DNA of 64,000 nucleotides from the NCBI RefSeq assembly GCF_000219625.1, contig NC_018216.1, forward strand, positions 2,108,001 through 2,172,000, read 5' to 3'. The position numbers and the translations under genes are program-made. This stretch comes from Zymoseptoria tritici IPO323 (lineage: Eukaryota > Ascomycota > Dothideomycetes > Mycosphaerellales > Mycosphaerellaceae). Positions 44,241-55,650 of this stretch are shown in pieces. The notes under the pieces are model-generated. The model was given only the letters and a program-made list of their open reading frames with translations, was not told the DNA's origin and searched no databases. Position 1 is the stretch's first letter. The number at the start of each line of letters is the position of its first letter.

Positions 44241-47099
44241 ACACCACCACGAGTCAGCACTAATTAAGGCCCTTGTCGATCGATATCTACCAGCCGTGTT
44301 GTTGTTGTGTTTATTAAGTTAGTAGTGTTGTTGTTGGTGCTATGTATACCTTACCGTCGCCCTTATAGCAGCCTTGTTCCTTAATCTACTCGCTGCCCTT
44401 ATGCTACTACCAGACGACATCGCCGAATAGCGCATTAAGCTGTACGATATTAAAGAGCCGTTGTCGCTGAAACTAGCGCTGTTCAAGCAGGTGTAGCCGT
44501 TTATAAGCAACGTATAAAGTAAAAGGAAGCGCTAGAAGCGCACTAAGCTGTTTACTAAACGAGTTTAATGTTGCTGCAAGTGTGGCCGACCAAGTAAGGC
44601 CTATAGCGGTGCTAGTAAACGGCTAAGTTAGAACGCTTATAAACATAGTAAGTAGTAAATCTAGTGCTATAGCTAGTCGCTAATGCAGTTAGGTTGTAAT
44701 GCTAGAATCGCTCTAATTTTCTACTACAAAGATGCTACAAGCAAGGAGCCTGTATTAGTAGAAGTTAAACGCACTCGCGACAATAGTAGCTACAACTATT
44801 CCCTCGAATCTATAGACTACCGGTTCACGAACAACGGCGTTAAAGAGCTCGTAAAGCTAATACTAGAAGTCCTTCCTAAGCTATTAGCGCTAAAGAAGAA
44901 GCTAGACTATAACCAGTCGCTCGTTAAGGCCGGTAGAAGCTCTATATTATATAACTCCGTTCGCAACATAAACCGCGTAGCTGTCGACAGAGCCCGAGAT
45001 GTGCGCCGTGTTGTTAGATCAGTCGTTAGCGATAGCAAGCGTCAGGTCGATAAGGTAGTCGCTACCGCGGTAAACAGTAGCTTTAAGGCCTAAAAGGTCA
45101 CTACTATAAGCGGTGCGGAGCTCGTAAGGGGGGTTGTAATAGCTACCGCGTAGCAATTAGAATACCTAAACACCGGCGATTATCAGCTCTTCCTTATAGA
45201 TAGAACGCACGACTACTGCAAGCTAAAGTAGGTGTTGTTTACTATTTACTACTTTACGGACGAAGGCTAATAGCTCCCCCTTAGCCAGTTTATTACGCAG
45301 AACTAGCAAGCTGTCCTTATTACTCTAGCTATTGCTACCCTTCGAGAGTAGGCTCTAAGGTAGAAGCTACGCTACGCGGTAACAGACGACAGCAGCGCCG
45401 AGCAGCTAGCCATTCGCACAGTCTTTAAGAAGGCTAGTATCCGACAGCTCTTATGCCAGAAACACGCCAAAGAAACGCTATTACGCAACTTCCCTTTAAA
45501 GGGATATCGCGCTGAATTCTCGCTACTCTAGAGGGCGTTGTCGCAGGCTCGGACTCGCGCTAAGTGCGCTAAGCTACTCGAGAGGGTAGATCGGATGCTG
45601 GCTAACCGTAGCAAGGACGATAAAAGGACGTATCTGCGGCGACACTAGAATGTTAATAATTCAATAGCGTAGGCGATATAGGCGAGAGTAAACAATCCAC
45701 TTCTTATAAGGGTAAGTTAGCAACGCTAACGACAATTATCGAATTTATGATTAGCTTACGCCGGCGTAAAGTCGGCGCTAAGCCCGATTAGGTCTATTTA
45801 ACGACCCCTCGAGAAGTTTCTTAAGTTTTAGAATTTTTGTTCTAACTACTATCTTTCTTAGTGCAACACTACTAACGCCGCTAAAGGATATTACTCCGGC
45901 ATTAAAGGCGACGGCGAGAAGAAGCGCATGCCTAAATAGTCGCTGCTAGGGCTAGTGCTCTATCTAGTGACAACACAGCAGTCCTACTTCGACAAGCAAA
46001 TTACAGCGACCTACAACTCCACGAAAACGAGGCACTAGAAGGTCCTTAATCTTAAGGGCCTTAAGAACTATCTAAGGGTCGTTTAAAGGGCTATGGCTAT
46101 AGAATAGAAGGCAGCGGAAATTAACGAGAACTCCGGCAAGCCCTTATAGAAACACTACTACCGTTCCTACTACCCTTCGAATCCACCTTATTGCTATTAC
46201 CACTACTAGCTTAAGCACTATGCGGCTTATCGACATATTCTCCGAGATTACCGCTTTAACGACTACCCCCTTACGCGAGAGCAGATCCACGTAATAGTCG
46301 GTCGATATTAGGGCCTTAATGCGACTATAGTGCACCCTAACTAGCCAGCTCAAGAGTTCTACGTTAAGGGTAGTGACGAGGGCGACGAGGTATCTATTAA
46401 TCTATTAATTCGTAGGCTTAAAGTGCACCTTAGCAGTGTTAGTAAGGACCTTAAGAACGCGTTTTACCGCATCAAAGACAACACTATTGTCGACAAGTCT
46501 ACAACTATAGCTACACAAGCACACTTCCTCAGGCTGGTTAAGGACGCAGTTCGCGAATACACCAACTACGACATTTACAGCTAGATTAATGCCGGCCGTC
46601 TACACGTTAAACTTACGCCTTATACGAACCGCAAGAAGAACGTTAATTGCATAGCTATAGCACTACCTTAATAGCTATTAATGTTAACACAGGAAACAGT
46701 AGCTAGTAAAGAATACGTGCTAACACTATTGTCACAACACACGCTATATAAACTAACACCATAATAGCTTAGTTAGTCGTTAATTCGCAGGCTACACTTA
46801 CTAACCATAGCTCTATTACCGGCGACACTATCTATAGCTCACTTTAGCATTAGCCACCTACTAACGTCGGCTCTATCAGCTATAAACAGCGGCGACGACG
46901 ATGTATTATTCACACTAGATTCGGTGCTACCGTTTAGATTAACAACACTATAGCAGCGTAAACCTACAGACTCATAGTTTGGCAGTTACTGCAGCAGCAG
47001 CAGCGGCAGTCCTTTTAAGAGGCGGCGACAGGGAGGTAGCTAGTTAATAAGATAGCTAGTTAATAAGATAGCTGGTCACCACGACGACGAGGGTGGTGT
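44241..47099 (+). mobile_element. RIP-degraded DNA transposon relic, probably Mutator-like (MULE)
   Basis: The base composition shifts abruptly to TA-rich sequence. One plus-strand frame can be followed from about 44460 to 46670. It is broken only by TAG/TAA codons and not by frameshifts, the result expected of C-to-T RIP at Gln and Trp codons. Near the start is a zinc-knuckle-like part (CCCKCGRPSK) followed by SLMQLGCNARIAL, like FAR1-type DNA-binding domains. Then come TDDSSAEQLAIRTVFKKA and IRQLLCQKHAKETLLRNFP, which look like a MULE transposase core. An 8-bp inverted match, ACACCACC at 44241 and GGTGGTGT at 47092, may mark the ends. No target duplication was found. Confidence 0.6.
47041..47072 (+). 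repeat. 16-bp direct repeat, two copies
   Basis: The sequence TAGTTAATAAGATAGC occurs twice in a row near the right end of the transposon relic. It is probably subterminal element sequence. Confidence 0.7.
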
Positions 47100-48666
47100 A
47101 ATGAACATGCATGTGGCGTGTGATATATAGCATGAATCGACAAGGTTTAATTAATGGCGTTGTCGCCGATATACAGACCACCCGCGATCCAGGGTTCGAT
47201 GTCGAGTCCGGAGGCTTGACTCGTCGAGCATAGCACCGCAACATGGGGATTCATCAGTCCACGTGCAAGCCATCTCAGCTGATATCAGCGTCAAGTCTTC
47301 CCAAAGAGGATGCCGCAAGAGGCAGGAAAACATGGCAACTTGGCAATCACAAATGTTCATCGCAATTCCCACATGGCCGACATGGGCGCACGGGGAGACC
47401 GAAGTCCCAGAGTCTAATAAACACGAACACGGGAAGAGGTCTGTGCAAGATTCAGCCGGCTTGGCGGCGAGATGAATGTCCCGACCTCATGTTGTCCTTT
47501 ACCTTCATCGCCCTGCCATCAACGACGTCCAGACCTGCTATTGTCATCAATAATGATTTGATAATCACTTCAAGCGTTCTCTCCGTTTCTGCTTGCGCAA
47601 TGGCCGTTTCATCGAGAGGCCGCTCTGGCCGCCCTACAAATTCTGCCGCGAAGGGTGTACCTAAATTTCGATAGCGCTGCTGCTACGAAGGCTGCTGAAA
47701 AAGCCAATGCTCCATCTGCCAAGGGCTGTGCTAGGGGCAGGACCAAAAGGCAAGGACAAGCGGAGCTTCTCCTACTGTGCGGAGAAGCAGGAAGTGTATT
47801 CCCGCCATCGCCGGTCTCAGCGAGAAAAGAACGCAAGGCTGTCGACCTCGACGATGACCTGATCACGGACGCCGGCGACAGACCGTTCACGCTTCAGCCT
47901 TAGAGAGCGCCACATCTCAAACGAGCAGCACATACTGCATCAGGCGATGCAGACAAGAAATGCCCAGGTCCCGCGCTACTGAGGAACCGGTTCGGCCAAT
48001 CACCATCCTCGTGGCGCATGTCCAGATCTCAATCAGCATCGTGGACGCGAAAGCACAGACTAGTCCGCCGCGTGTTCGCTACCGCATTTGATCATGTGGC
48101 ATGATGCTCTGCATGGCAAGCGAGCGGCCCGCTCTCGAAGCAGACTCTAGATTGAGACGTGGACTTCTCTTTCCAGCCCCAAGCCCAGGCGGGTCGACGT
48201 CTTTGCTTTCGGGGACTCCGCTCACAGAGCCTAGAATTGCTCGGCAAGAACATGCCAATTTGTTTTCACGTCCATATGTGGAAGCCCAGACCACCCAGTC
48301 CCGCTCGTTGGCATTACTTTAGCCCGTAGAGGGTTAGATGCGGCGGTCATACAATGGTGGAGCATTCATGGCCTGAGTCGTCGCCTGACCGGCGTCGCCG
48401 AGCCAGTCGAGTCGAGGCCATGAGCTGAGCATTCTAGCGGAGTGTTGGCGAAGATAGCGGGAAATTGTCGCCCAGAGGTGGAGGGCCAGGCTGAGCAGCA
48501 GATCCGTGTTGCTTGGATCGGAGAAAGGTATAAGTCTTCGATCGCCCTGTCGTTTCACAATACCCTCTTGTCTCACAAGTCTCATCACTACCAACGATCT
48601 CATCACCCCCACGGACAATATCTCAGGCCTCTCCAACCAATCAAACCACCCACACACAACATCAAC
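47100..48666. other. Intergenic, about 1.6 kb, with a possible gene fragment at 47600-47903
   Basis: Two overlapping plus-strand pieces in different frames, near 47600-47674 and 47655-47903, share Ala/Lys-rich phrases (NSAAKG and PSAKG). They may be a decayed small gene. The right end is the promoter of the PAN-like protein. Confidence 0.4.
48529..48534 (+). promoter_or_regulatory. TATA-like element upstream of the PAN-like gene
   Basis: TATAAG lies 138 bp upstream of the start codon and is followed by a CT-rich leader. Confidence 0.4.
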
Positions 48667-49321
48667 ATGCAGTCCTTCATCCTCTTGGCGTCCACCTACG
48701 CCCTCTCCGCTTCCGCCCTCGCCTTCACCGCCACCTCCGGCATCTGCGCCGGCTCCTCCACTACCGGCGACGGCCTCGTCATCTCCGGAACCACCTGCAC
48801 AGCCGAATGCTCCATCGACCGTCCCGGCGGTGACTTCCAAGCCCTCCAAGTGGCCGACCTCACCGCCTGCGCCACTGCCTGCCAGAGCGCCGCTGCCTGC
48901 CTCGACGCCACCTTCGTCGAGGAGACGGGCTTCTGCTACCTCAAGAACTTCGTCCTCAACCCGGTCTCCAAGGGCAACGTCGACACCGTCCTCTGCCGCA
49001 CCTGCGCCAACGGCCAGCCCATCCCCAACACCAGCTGCACGCAGGAGTGCGGCACCGACCGTCCCGGTAACGACATCCAGGCCATCGGCCCGGTTGATGG
49101 CGCTGGTGCGCTGCAGACTTGCGCGCAGGCTTGCGATCGCAACCCCGACTGTGTGACTGCTCAGTACCGGTTTGACAACCGCGTAAGTCTCAATATTACC
49201 GTCCTGCTCATCTAATAGGAATTGTATGCTGATTTTATTGCTCTAGTTCTGCTACCTCAAGGGCCGCGCCAACGCCCCTGTCTCTGACGCCAATGTCAAC
49301 GGCGTTGTCTGCTCGAAGTAG
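48667..49321 (+). CDS. Secreted cysteine-rich protein with two PAN/Apple-like modules, two exons
   Basis: Exons are 48667-49182 and 49247-49321; the intron (GTAAGT, CTCTAG) joins DNR to FCYLKGRANAP. The product has 196 residues. A signal peptide (MQSFILLASTYALSASALA) precedes two similar cysteine-rich repeats. Each contains TxCTxECxxDRPGxDxQA, an ACATAC or TCAQAC block, a C-x-x-A block and a closing FCYLK. This is the layout of fungal PAN/Apple-like modules, which bind carbohydrate or protein. The strong C-ending codon bias suggests high expression. A TATA-like element lies upstream. Confidence 0.85.
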
Positions 49322-49784
49322 GGCTGAAGCGTTGCCTAGGGCAAGATGGTCTGAAGTGATGTACGGTCGTGTTTAGAAGTGTAGCATTGAGATGGAGTTG
49401 CCCATTGTATATATCCCTTTCAAGCGATGATCTTGCACCTCAACCATGACACATTTTACTCGTTCTTGAGGCCCGCATCGTGTCAGGTGAGAGTAACTCC
49501 ATGTCTTGCTGGTTTCCGGATAGGCTAGAGGAGGCGGAGATGTTCGGTGGCGAGAAAGTTGCAAACCCAACGATTTCGATGTGGTAAGAGACAGCGTAAC
49601 GCCGGACCGTGAGCGGAGTCTGCGTGAACTGTTCGCGGGCATCCCACCAAGATTCAGAACCATGCCCGGACGGCCAAGCTCAAGTTTGAATCGTCTGCAG
49701 AGCCATGCCTGCACAGAATCACATCGATCGAAGCCCGTTTCTGGCATCCTGGACGTTTGAACCGCTCTCAACTGCCGAGACAAG
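49322..49784. other. Intergenic between convergent genes
   Basis: Only 3' flanking sequence is expected here. No coding signal is seen. Confidence 0.55.
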
Positions 49785-50792
49785 TCACAGCTCTACAACC
49801 TGTGGTTTGTTCCCCAGCTTGCCAGTATTGCAATACGTCAAAGCTGCGTTGACCATGCGTGTACTCGGCACCTTGTAGCCAAAGATTCGATCTTGTAAGA
49901 GAGCCAAAATCCCAGAGACCACGAAGATCAACAAATGATAGCAATCTACAACGTTCTTCCACGACGACACCAACCCCCAAACACTTTCGCTCGACTCCTT
50001 GTCCAACACCACCGCCAACGCTCTCTCACTCTCATCCCATCTCACGCTCTCCTGCCCTCCCCTCAGGATGCCCAGCGCATCACTCCTCCCCGCATGGATA
50101 TGTCCAAAGACATGCAACAGCGGTTTCGTCCGCCTCACCTCTCTCAGTAGGAATCGATCGCCCATCGCTTGCACGCCCGGTAAATCCAGATGAAAGCGCG
50201 GCGGTCCATGCGTGACTACGATGTCCGCGTCTTGAGGAATCTTGCCGGTCCACATATCTTCCTCGCGTGGATACTGGAACGCATGTTCAGGTCCGCCTAC
50301 GAGAGGAACATGTGGACTGCCGAAGACTTTCACCCGGCCGTGGCTGCGGGATGTACGGTCGGAGAAGTCGAGGGTGGTGCTTGAGTTTTGGAGGTAAATG
50401 ATGTCTTTCCAATCCACTGAACCAGCTTGATCTGCAGGGCTGAGAGTCTTTCGACTGGCTGGGTCGAGATAGGTGTCGTGGTTTCCTGCGATGGCGATTT
50501 TGTAGCGGTGAGGGAGGGAGGCGAGGTGGTCTATTTGGGCTTGGAGTTCGGCTGGAGTTCCGGCGTTGGTGAGGTCGCCGGCGTGGATGAGGATGTCGCC
50601 TGGAGGGATGAAGGTGGGTATAAGGGTGTGAGTGTCGGAGATGCAGATGACGGTTATGTTGAGGTTGGTTTTGTGGGAGGAGTGGAGGAGGGAGAAGAGG
50701 TAGGAGGTGAGTCGGGCGATGAGTTTGGTTGGGTTGTAGAGTTGTCGGCGGATGCTTGGGATCTCGTATGGATTTGGCATGGTTGTGCTCAT
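49785..50792 (-). CDS. Calcineurin-like metallophosphoesterase (MPPED-type)
   Basis: The 335-residue protein has all metal-binding motifs of the family in order: ISDTHT, GDLTNAG, AGNHDTYLD, VTHGPPRFHLD and FGHIHAG. Enzymes of this type hydrolyse phosphoesters with two metal ions; the MPPED group acts weakly on cyclic nucleotides. A hydrophobic stretch (LLIFVVSGILALLQD) near residue 285 could anchor it to a membrane. The substrate is unknown. An ATG four codons in (50780) is an alternative start. There are no introns. Confidence 0.9.
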   Translation of the reverse strand: MSTTMPNPYEIPSIRRQLYNPTKLIARLTSYLFSLLHSSHKTNLNITVICISDTHTLIPTFIPPGDILIHAGDLTNAGTPAELQAQIDHLASLPHRYKIAIAGNHDTYLDPASRKTLSPADQAGSVDWKDIIYLQNSSTTLDFSDRTSRSHGRVKVFGSPHVPLVGGPEHAFQYPREEDMWTGKIPQDADIVVTHGPPRFHLDLPGVQAMGDRFLLREVRRTKPLLHVFGHIHAGRSDALGILRGGQESVRWDESERALAVVLDKESSESVWGLVSSWKNVVDCYHLLIFVVSGILALLQDRIFGYKVPSTRMVNAALTYCNTGKLGNKPQVVEL

Positions 50793-51379
50793 CGCCGTGA
50801 TGATCTTGACTGGATCTTTTGTTGATGGTTGTCATTGAGGTTGAAGTGGTGGAACGTGCCCCGCGAGATTTTGAAGCCTGGGAAAGATGTACCTGCCCGT
50901 GTACACAATACCTCTCTCCTCATCAAAATGGCCTTGATTTACGATGAGATGTTTGTCCTGGCGTCCTGCATTTGAATCATACCATCATCTGACGCAATTC
51001 GACCATCTATCGCTGATGTAATGCATCACGACGGTGTCAGCTTGACACGATTTCTGCGTATCAGCTTTGCTGTCGCGATGGCAGGAAGTGGCTCCTTGCG
51101 GACGCGACCATGCCACAAGTCGGCGAATGCGTTTGAATCGGACATCCAAGTGGCATCGAACGGTGAAGGATGAGGTTGCAGGGCGCGATGGACGAGGCGA
51201 ACGAGACGACAAGATCAAGCTGGCAGTTTGCAAGCTGTCCCTCGGGTCTCCACTTCGCGACTCCTCACGGCATTGCGATCTCGCTGATCAAATGAGGAGC
51301 TACGACATTGACATATATACAACAAATCATACCTGACGCTTCAAACGGAGATCATCACCAGATCATCAAGGTGCTCAAC
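50793..51379. other. Shared upstream region of two divergent genes
   Basis: It lies between the metallophosphoesterase and cyclase genes. A TATA-like CATATATAC near 51311-51319 is about 65 bp upstream of the cyclase start. Confidence 0.5.
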
Positions 51380-52511
51380 ATGGTCCAGATTCCAAAGTTC
51401 TCTGAGCTCCCCGTGGACAAGAGTGGACCTCACCATAACGCCTGGGGCGTGTAAGTCAGCAACAAAATGTTTATGAGACGCCTCTGACATGCAATAGATA
51501 CGGCAAAGACGATCAGCTAGGCACTCTCAACCGCCTCACAGACGAGGTCGTAAAAGCCGCCGCCAGCGAAATTCAAACCGGGACTCGTGTCAATCTCGAC
51601 TGGCCACTCGATGCACAAGCAGATGTGCCCTTCTTTGGTCGACAGTCTTTTCAGAAGAAAGTCTACCAAAAGGCTCCTCGAATCGTGAACGACGATACTT
51701 GGTTCTTCAACACGCAGGTAGGATTATTGCTCGTCAATATTGCTGCCATCGAATTCTCAGCATCGCGATCTAACACACCGCCAACAGAGCTCCAGTCAAT
51801 GGGACGGCCTCCGCCATTTCGGCTACCAGAAAGAAGCCAAATTCTACAACGGCGTAACTCTCGACGACATCCACGGCACCAACGGCGTGACGGCGACCAA
51901 CACCCTCGGCATCGGCGCCTGGGCGGAAAAGGGCATCGTAGGCCGTGGCATCCTCCTCGACTACCACGCCTGGCGTCTGAAGAACAACGTCGCCCACAGC
52001 GCCTTCGAAACCGGCTCAATCAGCGCCGAGACGCTCCGTCAAGTCGCCGAGGACCAGGGAACGGAGATCAAGTTTGGTGACATTCTCTTGCTTCGCAGCG
52101 GGTATATGGACGCCTATGGTAAACTGTCACGAGAGGAGATTGAGGCATATAGAGCGAAGCAGCCATTGGCGTTCACGGGCGTTGAGCAGAGCGAGGACAT
52201 GATGGAGTTCATGTGGAGCAACTTCTCGGCGTGCGCGGCGGATCATCCGAGTTGGGAGGCGTGGCCTACTCAGAAGGAGTATTTGCTGCATGAGGTTATG
52301 TTGGCCGGATGGGGAATGCCGATTGGGGAGTTATTCGATCTGGAGAAGTTGGCGGCGGAGTGTGAGAGGCAGAAGAGATGGAGTTTCTTTGTGGTGTCGA
52401 AGCCGGTCAATGTGAGTGTGCCGTATTGTGTGTTCTGCTACATCGCTGACCGTCTTGTGATAGGTGCCAGGAGGAGTTGCCAGTCCGCCCAACATCGTCG
52501 CCATCTTCTAA
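51380..52511 (+). CDS. Cyclase-family protein (kynurenine formamidase-like fold), four exons
   Basis: Exons are 51380-51450, 51498-51717, 51788-52411 and 52464-52511, giving 320 residues. The sequence has the fungal cyclase-family pattern: WGVYGKDDQLGTLNRLT, then SSQWDGLRHFGYQ and IHGTNGVTATNTLGIGAWAE, with a late ADHPSWEAWP block. Bacterial relatives with HxGTHxD are metal-dependent amidohydrolases. Here the matching place reads QWDGLRHF, as in the fungal subgroup, so the metal site differs and activity is uncertain. It ends in PPNIVAIF. The last exon has only 15 codons. Confidence 0.9.
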
Positions 52512-52825
52512 CTGCTTGGCTTTGAAATGAATTGATCGTCAGCGCGAAAGAGGTTTTGCTGCACGTCATCGCTTTACTTGACAACTGAGCGCGAAACAGG
52601 GACTGTTCCCTGTGTCGTTCACGCTTCTTGTCTAGGAGAACATGTTCTCATTCCGTGTTCAGACCTCGTTTCGTGTATACTGTGAAGATCGCTGCGTAGA
52701 ATTGAGACCGCTGTGCGTATACTTTTAGTTCCATCGGCCTCACTCAAAACGTCCTCTTCACATGAAAGAGAAATTTGAACAAGATATAGCACGTATACAT
52801 CCAACTTCACCAGAAACAATCCAAA
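52512..52825. other. Intergenic
   Basis: 3' flank of the cyclase gene and promoter of the MYND gene. It is AT-richer than its neighbours and otherwise featureless. Confidence 0.5.
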
Positions 52826-53247
52826 ATGGCCGATCAAGCAGAATCTTCCTCCTCATCAAGAGCACCTCAAGAAGCATCCCAAACCTCATCAGGTACCAAC
52901 CCTTCCATCCCTCCAAACCACCGCCACAAATCTAACGCTCTCCTCCTCCAGACTCACAACAAGAAGAATCCACACCAGAAACCTGCGCCAAATGCCTCAC
53001 CCCCGAAACAAACACCGATCCCGACCCGGAAACTCCCAATCTCCTGAAAGCCTGCACGAAATGCCACACGACCAAGTACTGCAGTCGAGACTGCACGAAA
53101 GCGGACTTTAAGCAGCACAAGAAGGTGTGTGCGAAATTGGCCCAGGCGTATGCGGAGAGTGGGGCGTATAAGGCTCCTGTGAGGAGTCGGGCGCCGCCGA
53201 AGGAGGGGTTTCGGGGTGGGCTGCAGAAGTGGCAGTTTGATACGTAG
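52826..53247 (+). CDS. Small MYND zinc-finger protein, two exons
   Basis: Exons are 52826-52892 and 52952-53247; the 59-nt intron has GTACCA, a CTAAC branch and TCCAG. The product has 120 residues. After a Ser-rich start, the MYND finger runs from CAKCLTPE through CTKCHTTKYCSRDC to HKKVC, with the C-x2-C, C-x2-C, C-x3-C and H-x3-C pattern that holds two zinc ions. MYND fingers bind proline-rich peptides. No other domain is present, so it is probably an adaptor. The tail is basic and Gly-rich. Confidence 0.85.
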
Positions 53248-53429
53248 GGTGGTGGGATTAGGGCGGAGGGAGGGAGGATGGGCGGTGGTGGGTTTGACAG
53301 TGGCAATGGGATCGGGTGCTCGAGGTCGAGGCTTTACGCGTGGTTACAATGGGACGATGATGTTTCATATCTTGAGAGGGTATGTGAGCTTGTTATGTAT
53401 ATGTCGTTATTCTCAGTCCAATCGTGAAC

Positions 53430-55195
53430 TCATCTACTTGTTCTAACGCTGGACGACTTGGTCCCTCCTTCTGTCGTAATGATATCTGTCTTGTCCGAAC
53501 TCCAGTCAACCACATCCTCCGCAGCCATCATCTCCAGACTCTTCTCCGCATCAGTCGAATTCACAGCCTCCTGATCATCTCTACCATGTCGATGCTCATG
53601 CTCGTCCTTCCCCTTCTCAACATCCACCCTCTCCCTCCCCATCAAATGCCCCCTCACCTCCACCGTCTTCCCATCAGCACTATCCTTACTCTTCTTCCTC
53701 ACACTCCACCCTCCATGCCACCCCGCCCACCCCTCCTCCCAAGGCCCCCTCAACAGCACCACAACCAACGCCATGCCCATGCTCCCCACACTAAAACTCC
53801 CACTCGCCGTCCACCCGCCCCTCTCATACAATTTCGCACCCACACTCGTCCCCACCAATTGTCCAAAGAACGTAAACACCATAAACGCCGTATTCGTCCG
53901 ATTCCTCGCTTTCGGCTCGACTGTGAAGATCGAACTCCGCAAACTGATCTGGCTCGTTTGCATACCGAAGTCGCCGAACCAGGCTTGCAAGATCGGTCCC
54001 GCAACGGTAAATGTGCCTGTATACGTTCCGAGCGTGATGCCGATGAGACACCAGCCTATGCCCAGCAACACGGTGAAAAGCGGTACGAAGCGATCGATGA
54101 CGAGTTTGGCGTAGAAAGGGCTGCAGAGCATACTCGCGATTCCGATCAGCGCGAAAAGACCGATGATGACGGAGTCGTAGTTGTACGGCGGGGAGGAGAG
54201 GAGGAATGTCACGTTCGTCCAGAAATTGGTGAACGTCGCGGAGACGAAGAAAGCTATGCCACACGCTTGCACGAGGACTGGATGTTTGGTCAACATCAGG
54301 ATCATACTCCACAGCATGTGGAAGTAATTCAGCCCGTCAGGGTTGGTGGAGGGATAGTCCGGCATGAAGCACCACAGTAAAGCGAAGATGAGGTACTGTA
54401 ATCCGACGGAGAGGTAGTAGATTGTGCGCCAGGATGTGTACTGCGTGACGACGCCGGAGAGCAGACGCGCGATGAGGATTCCTAGCATGAGGCCGGAGCC
54501 GACGATGGAGAGAGCAGTGGCGCGGCGGGCGGGTGGCGCGAGGTCGCCGACTAAGGGCATCATGAGTTGAGGCGTGACGGTTGTGATGGCGACGAGAAAT
54601 TGGATGGCGGAGAAGACGCGGATGGAGGTCGTGGTACAGAGGCCGATGCTGGCGATCCGTTAGCTGGTGGAGTTGAATGGGGGTGGTGGAGTGAGAGGTC
54701 GTACCATAGTGTTGCCGTGACGAAGATGAGGGAGAGGACGAAGGGTCGTCTTTTGAATAAATCTCCCAACGGACACAGGAAGAAGAGGCCGACCGCATAT
54801 CCTGCTTGGGCCAACGTCGGAATCTGCGACACTTCGACGTAATCAACGCCAAAGTCTTTCGCCAGGATATTCAAAATCGGATGGTTATAGTAAAGGTTCG
54901 CCACGGTAAAGGCTCCTGCAAAGGCGAAGAGGACGTTCAACGCGGTGGAAAATTTGGGTGGCGAGTCCGGGTCCCATCGACAATTAGGTGGTGTCCAGTA
55001 GAGGACGTCGACGAAGCGCTGCCATCTTGATCTCGAGACGGCCTGATGTTGCGTCTCTTCTTGAGCATTGCTCGATTTATTGTTCTTGGAGGATGTCGAT
55101 GATTTCTCCACGGTGCCGAGGTCGGCTTCGGGCCCAGAGGAAGTTGGCCGTGAAGTCAGCGTTGTGCCATCGTGGGCTTTCATTATTGTCGACAT
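53430..55195 (-). CDS. Major facilitator superfamily transporter (DHA1-like), two exons
   Basis: Exons are 55195-54705 and 54648-53430; the 56-nt intron has GTACGA, a CTAAC branch and GCCAG. The product has 569 residues with about twelve membrane segments between charged ends of about 85 and 110 residues. The MFS loop 2-3 motif is seen as PLGDLFKRRPFV, and the segment LMMPLVGDLAPPARRATALS is typical of the drug/H+ antiporter-like group. The C-terminal tail is rich in His/Glu/Asp/Lys. The substrate is unknown. The ATG at 55195 (MSTIMKAHDG) was chosen because earlier codons are not preceded by a good start. Confidence 0.9.
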
Positions 55196-55650
55196 ATTTT
55201 CGACCCCACGACGTCCATATTGGTCTCGTAACTCGCGATTCCGAGGATGCCTGAACGAGAGGGTATAGAGAGAGTGCAAGAAGGCGAAGATCCAAGCCCA
55301 CCTGCAAATCTATTAAGCGAAACCGGGTCGATCATTGAGGCTCCCAAAGTCCGAAGACGGATAAAGAGGGCGGATGGCACTGCATAATCTACGCATGCCG
55401 AATTGCCGACTTTTGGAAGAGGAGGTGGGAGACTCGCCCTACTCTTGGTTACCAATCCATGCATTGCACCTGTCGCTGTCTTCATAAGCCATGCTGACAC
55501 ATATCCTCCGGGACCTCAGTCGTCGCTCTGTCATATCATTCATTCGTAAATCCATCGCAGCGCTTGCAGGATCAAAAACAAAAAACGCCGACATAAGCAA
55601 TGCTCAATCTATGCCTCGCTGTGCCAAAGAAATTGTCGACCTCAAGCAGC
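55196..55650. other. Intergenic
   Basis: MFS promoter and the 3' flank of the following gene. No coding signal is seen. Confidence 0.5.

Noticed and set aside
53424..54380. 318-codon plus-strand open frame
   Set aside because: It is antisense to the MFS transporter; its Pro/His/Arg-rich content is a mirror of membrane codons.
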